From: Pseudomonadota bacterium
Lineage (GTDB): Bacteria > Myxococcota > UBA9042 > PHBI01
Assembly: GCA_005772945.1 (NCBI GenBank)
Contig: SXIE01000134.1
Span: 1-35,486, forward strand
Reading direction: 5' to 3'
Length of the DNA stretch: 35,486 nt
Below the pieces are notes generated by a model that saw only the letters and a list, made by a program, of their open reading frames with translations, was not told the origin of the DNA and made no database searches. How positions within the stretch are numbered: the first letter of the stretch is position 1; each line of letters begins with the position of its first letter. The position numbers were made by a program, and so were the translations under genes. Positions 1 to 6,960 of this stretch are shown here, piece after piece.

Positions 1-2124
1 CCGCGCCAGCGCCGCCCGCGTCGCCGTCGACACGTCGTCCGCCCGCCGCCCCGCCTCGCGCACGAACTGATCGGTCAGCTGCGGCAGGTCCTCCAGCCGC
101 TCGTCGAGCCCCGGCACCCGCACCACGCCCGCGCCAAACGCCTTCCGCAACGCGTCGCCGAGCGGCCCCGCCTCGCGCTGGTCCAGCGTCGCGACCCACC
201 GCGCCCCGCCCGGCCGCGGGCTCGCCACTTCGTCGAGCAGCCAGCTCGCCGCTTCGGCCCCCAGCGCCCCCGCGTTCGCGACGATCGCCGTCCCCCCGCG
301 CGCCCCCTTCGCCAAGCGCTCGAGCGCCTCCTTCTGCGCCTCCTCCGGCACCAGCCCCGCGTCGAGCATCGGCGCCCGCGAGGAGCCCGTCGGGTCCTCC
401 GAGAGTGCCAGGAACAGCGCCTGCGCCAAGTGCCGCCGCCCCGTCCCCGGCGCGCCCTCGAGCAGAACCGGCACCGCCAACTGCGCCAGCGACCCGAGCC
501 GATCGAGCACCGCGCGCAGCTTGTCGGACCGCCCGACCACCGTCGGGAACTTGCCGCCGTGGCCCTTGTCGGTCCCCGGCCGCCGCGCCTGCTCGAGCCG
601 CTCCTCGGCGAGCCGCCGCGCCGCATCGGCCGTCGTCATCGCGTCGTGCAAGGTCCCCAGCTTCTGCGCCTCCTCTTCGCGCACCGCCACGACCCGCGCC
701 AGGCTGTCGAGCGCCGCGCGCTCCAGCCGCCGCACCGCATCCCGCTGCGGCTTGTAGAACGCCAGCACGCTCCCGTCCCCGAGCTGCACGCGCTCGACGC
801 TCTTGTCGGCCGCGCCCTCGCTCGTCGTCGGAGTCGTCGGAGTCGTGGGAGTCGTCGGAGTCGTCGGAGTCGTCGGAGTCGCCCGCGCCCCAATCCGCCC
901 GAGCACCTTCCCCTCCGCATCCGTCCACTCGACACCCAACGCCGCCGCCATCGCCGCGACCCCGCGCAGCGCCGCCAGCCGCGCATTGCGCGGGTCCTCC
1001 AAGAGCCGAATCGCTAGCGCCTCGAAGCTCGCGCCGCCGTCGGCCACGACCGGCTTGGCCTCGTCCGGCGTCGTCGCGCCCTTGGCCCGCGCGCCCGACA
1101 CGAGCGTCATCCGCTCCGCCCAGCCCGACCACGCCAACGGGTCCCACTGCGCCAGCACCTCCAGCCACCGCGCCGTCTGCCCCGCGTCGCGATACACCAT
1201 CGCGCAGTCCGCCAGCACCGCCGGGCGCGGCCACTCGGGAAGCGTCAAGCTCCCGGCGCCCGCCGCCCCGAGATGCGCCAGCGCCTGGTCCGCCGCCTCG
1301 ACCGCCAACCCGAGCTCGCCGGACAGCGCCAACACGGTCGCGTGCATCGACGCCACGGCCGCCTGGAACCCCGGCGCCGCCTGCGCCGCCGCCTCCGAGA
1401 ACCGCATCTGCTCGGCCGCGCCGCCCGCCAGCTGCAGGTAGCGACCATCGCCCGATTGCACCCACAGCGCCCGCAGCAGGCCGAGCCGCACGAGGTCCCA
1501 CATCGGGTTGTCGCGCGTCGCGACACCATCATAGAGCATGCGCGCCTGGTCCGGCCGCTTGCCCCAAATCGCCCCAAAGCACCGCAGAACGGTCGCCGGC
1601 GGGTGCAGCACCCCCGTCGCCGTCGTCCCGCCCGGGGCCTGGTCGGCCTCCTGAAGCGCCTGCTCGGCCGCCTGGAAATCACCTTCATAGAGCGCGATGC
1701 GCGCGACCGCCGACAGCGTCGCCCGCCGATTGCGCCCACGCGCATCCAGCATGTGACGGGCACGCTCCGGCGAGCCCACCATCAGCTCGAGCGTGGCCAG
1801 CCCGGCGCGCACCGGGTCCGCCAACGTCGGGTCGTGCGCGGCCTGCTCGAGCGAGAGCAAGAGCGCCTCGCGCGCCTTGGCCGCCTGCCCGAGGAGCAGA
1901 TGCGCGAACCCGAGCTCGCGCGGCAAACCGACGCGCAGCTCGCGCCGCACATTGCCCGCATCGAGCCACGTCAGCGCCGCCCCGGCGCGCTCGACGGCCT
2001 CTTCCGGACGGCCTTCCTGGCGGGCCTGAATGGCCTCCTCCAGCGCGCGCTCGACCTTCTGCACGGTACCCGTAGCCGAGCCTTGCGCCGCTGCACCGCC
2101 GCGCTCACCGCCGAATAGTTCCAT
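1..2124 (-). CDS. TPR protein with degenerate sigma-54-activator-like AAA+ domain (partial)
   Basis: The reading frame is open from an ATG at 2124 through the left edge, so the C-terminus is missing. A second ATG lies at 2127; GGGAGG at 2130-2135 sits 5 nt from the 2124 start and favours it. Residues 1 to about 400 are Ala/Leu/Glu-rich helical repeats of TPR type. A Thr-Thr-Pro repeat linker follows at about 416-433, then a short helical stretch, then from about residue 530 a domain resembling the central AAA+ module of NtrC-type activators: Walker A GAPGTGRR near residue 556 and a segment reading VPGLDERLEDLPQL, like the family's LPPLRERxEDIPLL. The GAFTGA loop that contacts sigma-54 is absent, and the Walker B Asp-Glu pair (family GGTLFLDE) is replaced by GGTAIVANAG. 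I infer a scaffold or signalling protein rather than an active sigma-54 ATPase. There is no signal peptide, so it is probably cytoplasmic. Confidence 0.8.
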   Translation of the reverse strand, partial: MELFGGERGGAAAQGSATGTVQKVERALEEAIQARQEGRPEEAVERAGAALTWLDAGNVRRELRVGLPRELGFAHLLLGQAAKAREALLLSLEQAAHDPTLADPVRAGLATLELMVGSPERARHMLDARGRNRRATLSAVARIALYEGDFQAAEQALQEADQAPGGTTATGVLHPPATVLRCFGAIWGKRPDQARMLYDGVATRDNPMWDLVRLGLLRALWVQSGDGRYLQLAGGAAEQMRFSEAAAQAAPGFQAAVASMHATVLALSGELGLAVEAADQALAHLGAAGAGSLTLPEWPRPAVLADCAMVYRDAGQTARWLEVLAQWDPLAWSGWAERMTLVSGARAKGATTPDEAKPVVADGGASFEALAIRLLEDPRNARLAALRGVAAMAAALGVEWTDAEGKVLGRIGARATPTTPTTPTTPTTPTTPTTSEGAADKSVERVQLGDGSVLAFYKPQRDAVRRLERAALDSLARVVAVREEEAQKLGTLHDAMTTADAARRLAEERLEQARRPGTDKGHGGKFPTVVGRSDKLRAVLDRLGSLAQLAVPVLLEGAPGTGRRHLAQALFLALSEDPTGSSRAPMLDAGLVPEEAQKEALERLAKGARGGTAIVANAGALGAEAASWLLDEVASPRPGGARWVATLDQREAGPLGDALRKAFGAGVVRVPGLDERLEDLPQLTDQFVREAGRRADDVSTATRAALAR
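824..877. repeat. Six tandem 9-bp units coding a Thr-Thr-Pro linker
   Basis: Six consecutive copies of GTCGTCGGA (the third reads GTCGTGGGA) run from 824 to 877. Each 9-bp unit encodes one Thr-Thr-Pro on the minus strand, so gain or loss of units keeps the frame. The repeat separates the TPR-like half from the AAA+-like half of the minus-strand gene. Confidence 0.9.
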
Positions 2125-2262
2125 CATCGCCTCCCGACGGCGCCGACTTTCGACTGCATGGCGCACCGCGTCAAGCGCACTCGCGAAGGCCGCGCAGCGG
2201 CTGCCCACCCAGCGCCATCCGGCCGACGACGCGTGCCGTCCGCTTGAGTCGCGCGCCGTCCC

Positions 2263-3054
2263 GTGAAACCCTCCGGGGTCGTGACGACACCCGCACCGCT
2301 GGCGGCCCTGGGCATGCCGATTCTCTTCGAGGACAACCACCTCCTGGTCGTCGCGAAGCCGGCCGGCCTCCTCTCGCAGGCCGCCGCGCGCGGCGACGAC
2401 AACCTCGTCGACCGCGCCAAGGCCTACGTCAAAGCCGCCTACGCCAAGCCGGGCAACGTCTTCATCGGGCTCGTCCACCGCCTCGACCGCAACACCAGCG
2501 GCGTCGTCGTCCTCGCGAAAACCTCCAAGGCCGCCGAGCGCCTCGCGGAACAGTTCCGCGCGCGCACCACCGACAAGCGCTACCTCGCGGTCGTCCACGG
2601 CGTGACCGCCGAGCGCGGTCGGCTCGCGCACCTCCTCGTCGAGGGACCCGAGCGCATGACGGCGCTGCCCGAGTCGGCCCGCACCGCGCCCCCGCAGGAT
2701 GCGAAGGAGGCCCGCCTCGGCTTCGAACGCCTCGCGTCGGCGTCCGAAGCGCCAGGTCCGGCGAGCCTCGTCGAGGTCGCGCTGGAGACCGGTCGCAAGC
2801 ACCAGATTCGCGTGCAATTCGCGACCGTCGGGCACCGCCTCGTCGGCGACGTGCGCTATCGCGGCGCCTCGCGCACACTCGAGTCGCCCGGCCGTGCGCC
2901 GCTCGATGCGCGTATCGGTCGTCCGGCGTTGCACGCCCGGTCGATCGCCCTGGCGCATCCCATCGCGCGCGATGAGCGGTGCTTCATCGCGGAAATCCCC
3001 GAGGACTTTCAGACGCTTGTCCGCGCGCTCGGTTGGGGAGCGATCCTGGGCTGA
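2263..3054 (+). CDS. RluA-family RNA pseudouridine synthase
   Basis: Predicted to isomerise uridine to pseudouridine in rRNA or tRNA. The sequence shows the family hallmarks: ILFEDNHLLVVAKPAG at about residues 20-35, then HRLDRNTSG at 72-80 with catalytic Asp75, then DKRYLAVVHG, and later GRKHQIRVQFATVGH, the usual 'RxHQIRxH' region. Length (263 aa) fits the short RluA-type enzymes without an S4 domain. The start is uncertain: the GTG at 2263 gives the longest form, GTG 2281 and ATG 2314 are alternatives, and the conserved core begins just after 2314; none has a strong Shine-Dalgarno sequence. The gene lies divergently from the TPR/AAA+ gene. Which RNA position it modifies cannot be told from sequence. 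Confidence 0.9.
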   Translation: MKPSGVVTTPAPLAALGMPILFEDNHLLVVAKPAGLLSQAAARGDDNLVDRAKAYVKAAYAKPGNVFIGLVHRLDRNTSGVVVLAKTSKAAERLAEQFRARTTDKRYLAVVHGVTAERGRLAHLLVEGPERMTALPESARTAPPQDAKEARLGFERLASASEAPGPASLVEVALETGRKHQIRVQFATVGHRLVGDVRYRGASRTLESPGRAPLDARIGRPALHARSIALAHPIARDERCFIAEIPEDFQTLVRALGWGAILG

Positions 3055-3217
3055 TCGCCAGTCCGAAAAAAAGCACCCGAAAAGGTGGGAGTCGGTCGCG
3101 CCCGGCGACTATTCTGAGGTCGTGTCGCGGGGTGGGATTCGGGGCGGGCAGGCGGCGCTTGACGCCGGAATCCGGTGGTGCGAGCCACGGTTGCTCGGCG
3201 GTCGTCTCTCCGAATCG

Positions 3218-3248
3218 TTCGAGCGATCATTCGAGCGATCATTCGAGC
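3218..3248. repeat. 12-bp tandem repeat upstream of the LeuA-domain gene
   Basis: TTCGAGCGATCA occurs twice head to tail (3218-3229, 3230-3241), followed by a partial third copy TTCGAGC (3242-3248). The array ends 26 nt before the ATG at 3275, so it lies in the promoter or leader. It could be a set of operator half-sites; no regulator is identifiable. Confidence 0.7.
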
Positions 3249-3274
3249 CCCGAAACCAGCGAAGGAGTCACACC

Positions 3275-3880
3275 ATGAAGACCCAAGACGAACTGCAGAG
3301 GCTCACCCGCGAGGCGCTAGCGGGGGACTACTTGGAGCTCCAGGTCATGCGCTACTCGCTGACCGAAGACTTGACGACCGGCAAGGCCGCGATTGCGACC
3401 CAGCTTGTGCAGGTGGGCCACGGCCCGTTGCGGTCGATCGAAGGCGAGGGTGTCGGCCTGGTCGACGCGCTCTTCAAAGGGATCCAAAAGGCGCTCGTCG
3501 GCGAGTATCCATCGCTCGGACACATCCACTTCGTGAACTTCGGCGTGTCCGGCGACTTCCGCGGCGCCAAGCGCGACGGGCCGCGCTCCGACGTGCCGAG
3601 CACCGTGCGCCTCGGCGTCGAGAACTCGGTCGGGCGCCGCTTCGAGTTCGAGCACACGTCGCCGTCCGTGTCCGCGTCGTCGGTGGCGGTCACGCTCGAG
3701 GCGGTCGAGCACTTCGTCAACGCCGAGCGCGCCGTCTTGCGCGTCTTCGCGTGGATCGAGGATGCGCGCAAACGGAGCCGCGCCGATCTCGCCGACAAGT
3801 ACATCTCGCGGCTCTCGGAGCTGGTCGAGAACGCGTCCTACAGCGAGACCATCGAGCGCGCCAAGAAGGTGCTCGCGTAG
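3275..3880 (+). CDS. Stand-alone LeuA-type regulatory (allosteric) domain protein
   Basis: 201 aa from ATG 3275, with AAGGAG at 3262-3267 seven nt upstream. The protein resembles only the C-terminal leucine-binding and dimerisation domain of alpha-isopropylmalate synthase: a 'GPLRSIEGEGVGLVDALFKGI' type segment (family: GxGPVDAxxxAI), then GHIHFVNFGVSG, and later TSPSVSASSVAVTLEAVEHFVN, resembling the domain's GxSxDIxxASxxAYxxAxN end. No TIM-barrel catalytic domain precedes it; the next gene upstream is the pseudouridine synthase. Its role is unknown; sensing a small metabolite or partnering a separate synthase are possibilities. It is followed by 90 bp and then the HAD gene. Confidence 0.75.
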   Translation: MKTQDELQRLTREALAGDYLELQVMRYSLTEDLTTGKAAIATQLVQVGHGPLRSIEGEGVGLVDALFKGIQKALVGEYPSLGHIHFVNFGVSGDFRGAKRDGPRSDVPSTVRLGVENSVGRRFEFEHTSPSVSASSVAVTLEAVEHFVNAERAVLRVFAWIEDARKRSRADLADKYISRLSELVENASYSETIERAKKVLA

Positions 3881-3924
3881 CGCGCACCCCGCGCTCGACG
3901 TGGTTGCAAGCTAGGGGGCCACAT

Positions 3925-3969
3925 GCTTATCTCCCCGCGCTCGGCATGCCGAAGCCCGAGGAGATAAGC
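3925..3969 (+). promoter_or_regulatory. Hairpin that buries the HAD gene's ribosome-binding site
   Basis: GCTTATCTCC (3925-3934) and GGAGATAAGC (3960-3969) are perfect 10-bp inverted arms; an A-T and a T-G pair can extend the stem to 3923/3971, the first base of the TTG start. The loop contains a perfect 12-nt palindrome, TCGGCATGCCGA (3941-3952). The right arm contains the GAGGAG-type Shine-Dalgarno sequence of the gene starting at 3971. It could be a translational switch, or a terminator-like structure for the preceding gene, although no T-run follows. Confidence 0.55.
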
Positions 3970-3970
3970 G

Positions 3971-4732
3971 TTGCCCGAAGCGCCTCAACCGCCTGAGTCA
4001 TCGGCCACGCGCGCCGAGGTCATCGCGCTCATCGCCGCCGCGCGCGCCGAGGGGCACGACGCGCTCGTCGTCTTCGACCTCGACGGCACGCTCTACGACA
4101 ACAGCCATCGCACGCTGCGCATCCTGCAGGAGTACGCGCACACGCATGCGGGGCGGCAGCGCGCGTTCTACGAGCGCCTGCGCCACGTCGCGCCGCGCGA
4201 TCTCGTGTACCGCGTCGAAGAGACCGTCCGCATGCTCGGCTTCGGGGACGAGGCGCTCATCGCCGAGGTGACGGCCTTCTGGCAGGCGCGCTTCTTCACG
4301 GGTGCCTACTGCCTCTACGACCTGCCGCTGGCGGGCGCGCGCGAGTTCGTGGCGCTGGTCTACGAGGCCGGCGGCGTGCCGACGTATCTCACGGGGCGCG
4401 ACGCGCCGAACATGCTCGCGGGCACGCTCGAGGCGCTCCAGCGCGATGGCTTCCCGGTCGGTCGCGTCGACACGCGCATCATCTTGAAGCCGCATTTCGA
4501 TCTCGATGACATCGCGTTCAAGGCGAGCGTCATCAGCCAGCTCGCGCGAACGGGGCGCGTCGTCGCCAGCTTCGACAACGAGCCGGGGCTGTGCAACCTC
4601 TTCAAAGAGGCCTTCCCCGCGGCCGTCGTCGCGTGGCTCCGAACCGGCCACGCCCCGGGCGCGCCGTCTCTTCGCGGCGACGTTTTGCACCTCGAGGATT
4701 TTGCGTCGCTTCTGCCGCCTGGGAGTGTGTGA
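3971..4732 (+). CDS. HAD-superfamily hydrolase (phosphatase-like)
   Basis: 253 aa with a TTG start at 3971, chosen because GAGGAG (3958-3963) lies 7 nt upstream. HAD motif I is VVFDLDGTLYD with the nucleophile Asp36 and acid/base Asp38; motif II is YLTGRD; a Lys in the ILKPHF region could be motif III; motif IV is VASFDNEPG. A helical cap lies between motifs I and II. It probably hydrolyses a small phosphate ester in the cytoplasm; the substrate is unknown. Its stop (4730-4732) overlaps the ATG of the downstream transporter (TGATG), indicating translational coupling to an organophosphate-antiporter-like protein. That pairing suggests the imported compound may be dephosphorylated by this enzyme, which is inference. 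Confidence 0.85.
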   Translation: MPEAPQPPESSATRAEVIALIAAARAEGHDALVVFDLDGTLYDNSHRTLRILQEYAHTHAGRQRAFYERLRHVAPRDLVYRVEETVRMLGFGDEALIAEVTAFWQARFFTGAYCLYDLPLAGAREFVALVYEAGGVPTYLTGRDAPNMLAGTLEALQRDGFPVGRVDTRIILKPHFDLDDIAFKASVISQLARTGRVVASFDNEPGLCNLFKEAFPAAVVAWLRTGHAPGAPSLRGDVLHLEDFASLLPPGSV

Positions 4733-6252
4733 TGCGCGGTCGATCCCCAGTGAGCCTCAACGCGTGGATTTGGCGGATCGTCGCGGGTCTCGTCGTCCTT
4801 CTTCCGCTCGTCCTTCAACTGCCCGCGTTCGCGGCCGCGTCGGGCCCGAAGAAGCCGTGGGAACCACCGAGCATCGTCGACAAGCTCCTGCCCGAGCTCC
4901 TCGCGATCGCCATCCTCATCGCGGTCATCCTGTTCGTCATCCTCCGGCTGCCCAAGGTCGAGCTGGGCCACACCCCCGCCTTCCTGCGCCGACGCGCGAT
5001 GAACTGGCTGCCGCTGGGTCTGACGTACGCCTACATGTACATGGGGCGGTACAACCTCAACACCCTGAGCAAGCTCGACCTCATCGAGCCGCGCGACTTC
5101 AGCATCATCAACATGGTCGGCGCGATCACCTACGGCGTCGCGTTCATCATCAACGGTCCGCTCACCGACCGCTTCGGCGGCAAGCGCACGATGCTGGTCG
5201 GTGCCGCCGGCGCCGCGATTGCCAACGTCTTCATCGGCGTGCTCGTGACGGACAGCGACCCGCGCAATCTGACCGTCGAGTTCGCGCTGCTCACGGCGCT
5301 CAACATGTACTTCCAGAGCTTCGGCGCGGTCGCGATCGTGAAGGTCAATTCGCCGTGGTTCCACGTCCACGAGCGCGGGACCTTCGGTGCCATCTTCGGC
5401 ATCCTGATTTCTCTCGGCCTCTACTTCGCGTTCGACTGGAACCTCATCATCGGGACCAGTTTCGGCACCGACCGCCAGTGGATCTTCTTCGTCCCGGCAG
5501 CCATCTTGTTGGTGTTCGTCGTCATCGACTTCTACATGGTCCGTGATTCTCCGGCGGACGCGGGGTTCTCCGACTTCGACACCGGCGACGCGTCCAGCCC
5601 GAACGATCACACCCTATCGGTGGGCCAGGTCTTCAAGAAGATGCTCACCAACCCGGTGATCCTCACGATCGCGCTCGTGGAGTTCTGTACCGGTTTCCTG
5701 CGTCAGACGGTGCTGCAGTACTATCGGACCTACATGGGGGCCACCGCGCAGTCGGACTTCGTGGTCGAGCATTGGGGCATGCTCTCGGCGTGCGCCGGGA
5801 TCCTAGGCGGCATCGCGGCCGGCGTCATCTCGGATCGCGTGTTCAAGTCGCGCCGCGGTCCGGTCGCGGCGGTGCTCTTCGGGGTGATCGTGATGGGCTC
5901 GATCGTGACGATCTTCGGCTACCAATACGCGCCGCTGCTCGGGCCGACGATGCTCGTCATGTCGATGGCCGTCATCGGCGTTCACGGCATGTTGTCGGGG
6001 ACCGCCAGCATGGACTTCGGTGGTCGGCGCAACACCGGCGTCGCGGTCGGAATCATCGATGGTTTCGTGTACTTGGGCTACGGCTTGATGGCGCTCATCT
6101 ACTCGTTTGCATTGCCCTCCGGCGACGCCAAGAAGGACCCGGACAACTGGCTCGCGTGGCCGGTCTCGATGTTGCCCATGGCGGTGATCGGGCTGCTGCT
6201 TGCGCGTCGGCTGTGGCATGCCAAGCCCACGCGGGGCGGCGGTGGTCACTGA
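4732..6252 (+). CDS. MFS transporter, organophosphate:phosphate antiporter-like
   Basis: 506 aa from ATG 4732 (GGGAG at 4721-4725). Residues 12-35 form a hydrophobic signal-like or extra membrane segment ending in AFAAA, followed by a second helix at about 55-73. The canonical 12-helix MFS body starts near residue 92. The first helix ends YMYMGRYNLN (Arg106), like the conserved Arg region of GlpT/UhpT-type OPA antiporters, and MFS motif A, GPLTDRFGGKR, spans 142-152. It is predicted to exchange an organic phosphate for phosphate across the inner membrane. The N-terminal extension is longer than usual for GlpT-like proteins. Its 3' end overlaps the start of the next lipoprotein gene. Confidence 0.8.
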   Translation: MRGRSPVSLNAWIWRIVAGLVVLLPLVLQLPAFAAASGPKKPWEPPSIVDKLLPELLAIAILIAVILFVILRLPKVELGHTPAFLRRRAMNWLPLGLTYAYMYMGRYNLNTLSKLDLIEPRDFSIINMVGAITYGVAFIINGPLTDRFGGKRTMLVGAAGAAIANVFIGVLVTDSDPRNLTVEFALLTALNMYFQSFGAVAIVKVNSPWFHVHERGTFGAIFGILISLGLYFAFDWNLIIGTSFGTDRQWIFFVPAAILLVFVVIDFYMVRDSPADAGFSDFDTGDASSPNDHTLSVGQVFKKMLTNPVILTIALVEFCTGFLRQTVLQYYRTYMGATAQSDFVVEHWGMLSACAGILGGIAAGVISDRVFKSRRGPVAAVLFGVIVMGSIVTIFGYQYAPLLGPTMLVMSMAVIGVHGMLSGTASMDFGGRRNTGVAVGIIDGFVYLGYGLMALIYSFALPSGDAKKDPDNWLAWPVSMLPMAVIGLLLARRLWHAKPTRGGGGH

Positions 6253-6802
6253 GCGGCGCGCCTGGTCGCGATGGTGGGTGGCGGTCGCTCTTGCGTGCGC
6301 AGGGTGCGCGCCGACCGCGGGCGACAAGGTGGTCGGCTGGCCACCGACCGAGGGCGGCCCGCCGTACGTTCGTGACGCGGGCGTGACGGACACGTTCCTC
6401 GACACCGCGCCGCCGGAGGTCGTGGCGGATACGGAGCCGGTCGAGCGGGCGGACGGCGAGGTGTTCGCGGGGGGCCCGTGCGCGCAGCTGGTGCATCTGG
6501 CGTGCGAGCTCTGGGGACCGCACGCGGACGCGTGTGCAGAGGCGCGGCGGCGCGTGCCGGACGAGGCCCAGGCGGCGACGGCCGAGGTGTGTACGGCGCT
6601 GGTCGAGCGCTTCACGCGCGACGAGATCCCACGCGGCGGCGGGTGTTGGCGCTGGGTGGCGGCGGTGTGTCGCGAGCTCGGGCCGACGGCCGAGCGGTGT
6701 CGCGAGGTGAGGACGCTGCTGCCGCTCGTCAAGACGAAGCGCGAGACGCGGATCTGCCTCGGCGATTGGCTGTGGTTCGAGGCGCGTGCGCTCCGGCGCT
6801 GA
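6242..6802 (+). CDS. Lipoprotein with a duplicated four-Cys module
   Basis: 186 aa from a GTG at 6242, which overlaps the transporter stop; a longer reading from 6200 lies inside the transporter gene. A basic N-terminus and hydrophobic WWVAVALACAGC run lead to a lipobox-like Cys22 (Cys19 is an alternative). A Pro/Asp-rich linker follows. Two copies of one helical module then appear with identical spacing: C-x(7)-C-x(9)-C-x(18)-C at Cys80/88/98/117 and again at Cys135/143/153/172; both carry an LGP or WGP turn between the second and third Cys. Each copy probably forms a disulfide-bonded helical hairpin in the periplasm. I do not recognise the family. Position between the transporter and porin-like gene suggests a shared pathway. 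Confidence 0.8.
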   Translation: MVTERRAWSRWWVAVALACAGCAPTAGDKVVGWPPTEGGPPYVRDAGVTDTFLDTAPPEVVADTEPVERADGEVFAGGPCAQLVHLACELWGPHADACAEARRRVPDEAQAATAEVCTALVERFTRDEIPRGGGCWRWVAAVCRELGPTAERCREVRTLLPLVKTKRETRICLGDWLWFEARALRR

Positions 6803-6877
6803 GGGCGCGTGGCAGGCGTGGTGCCCGCTCGGATGTCTCGGAGGTGACGTGGGCGTGTCGGGAGATGCACGCGCGAT

Positions 6878-6911
6878 GTCGCGGAGAAGTTGCGGCAAAG
6901 GTCCCCGCGAC
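6878..6911. promoter_or_regulatory. Inverted repeat upstream of porin-like gene
   Basis: GTCGCGG (6878-6884) and CCGCGAC (6905-6911) form perfect 7-bp arms around a 20-nt loop, in the 158-bp gap before the porin-like gene. It could be an operator or the terminator of the preceding lipoprotein gene; no T-run follows. In such GC-rich DNA a chance stem is possible. Confidence 0.3.
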
Positions 6912-6960
6912 CCGTGGTAGGAGGGCCTCGCGTTTCGCCAACTCCCCGAGGAGCTCTCTC

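Noticed and set aside
405..2075. 556-codon plus-strand open frame rich in Pro, Arg and Ala
   Set aside because: It is the antisense shadow of the TPR/AAA+ gene; composition is low-complexity and no domain is visible, while the minus frame shows real motifs.
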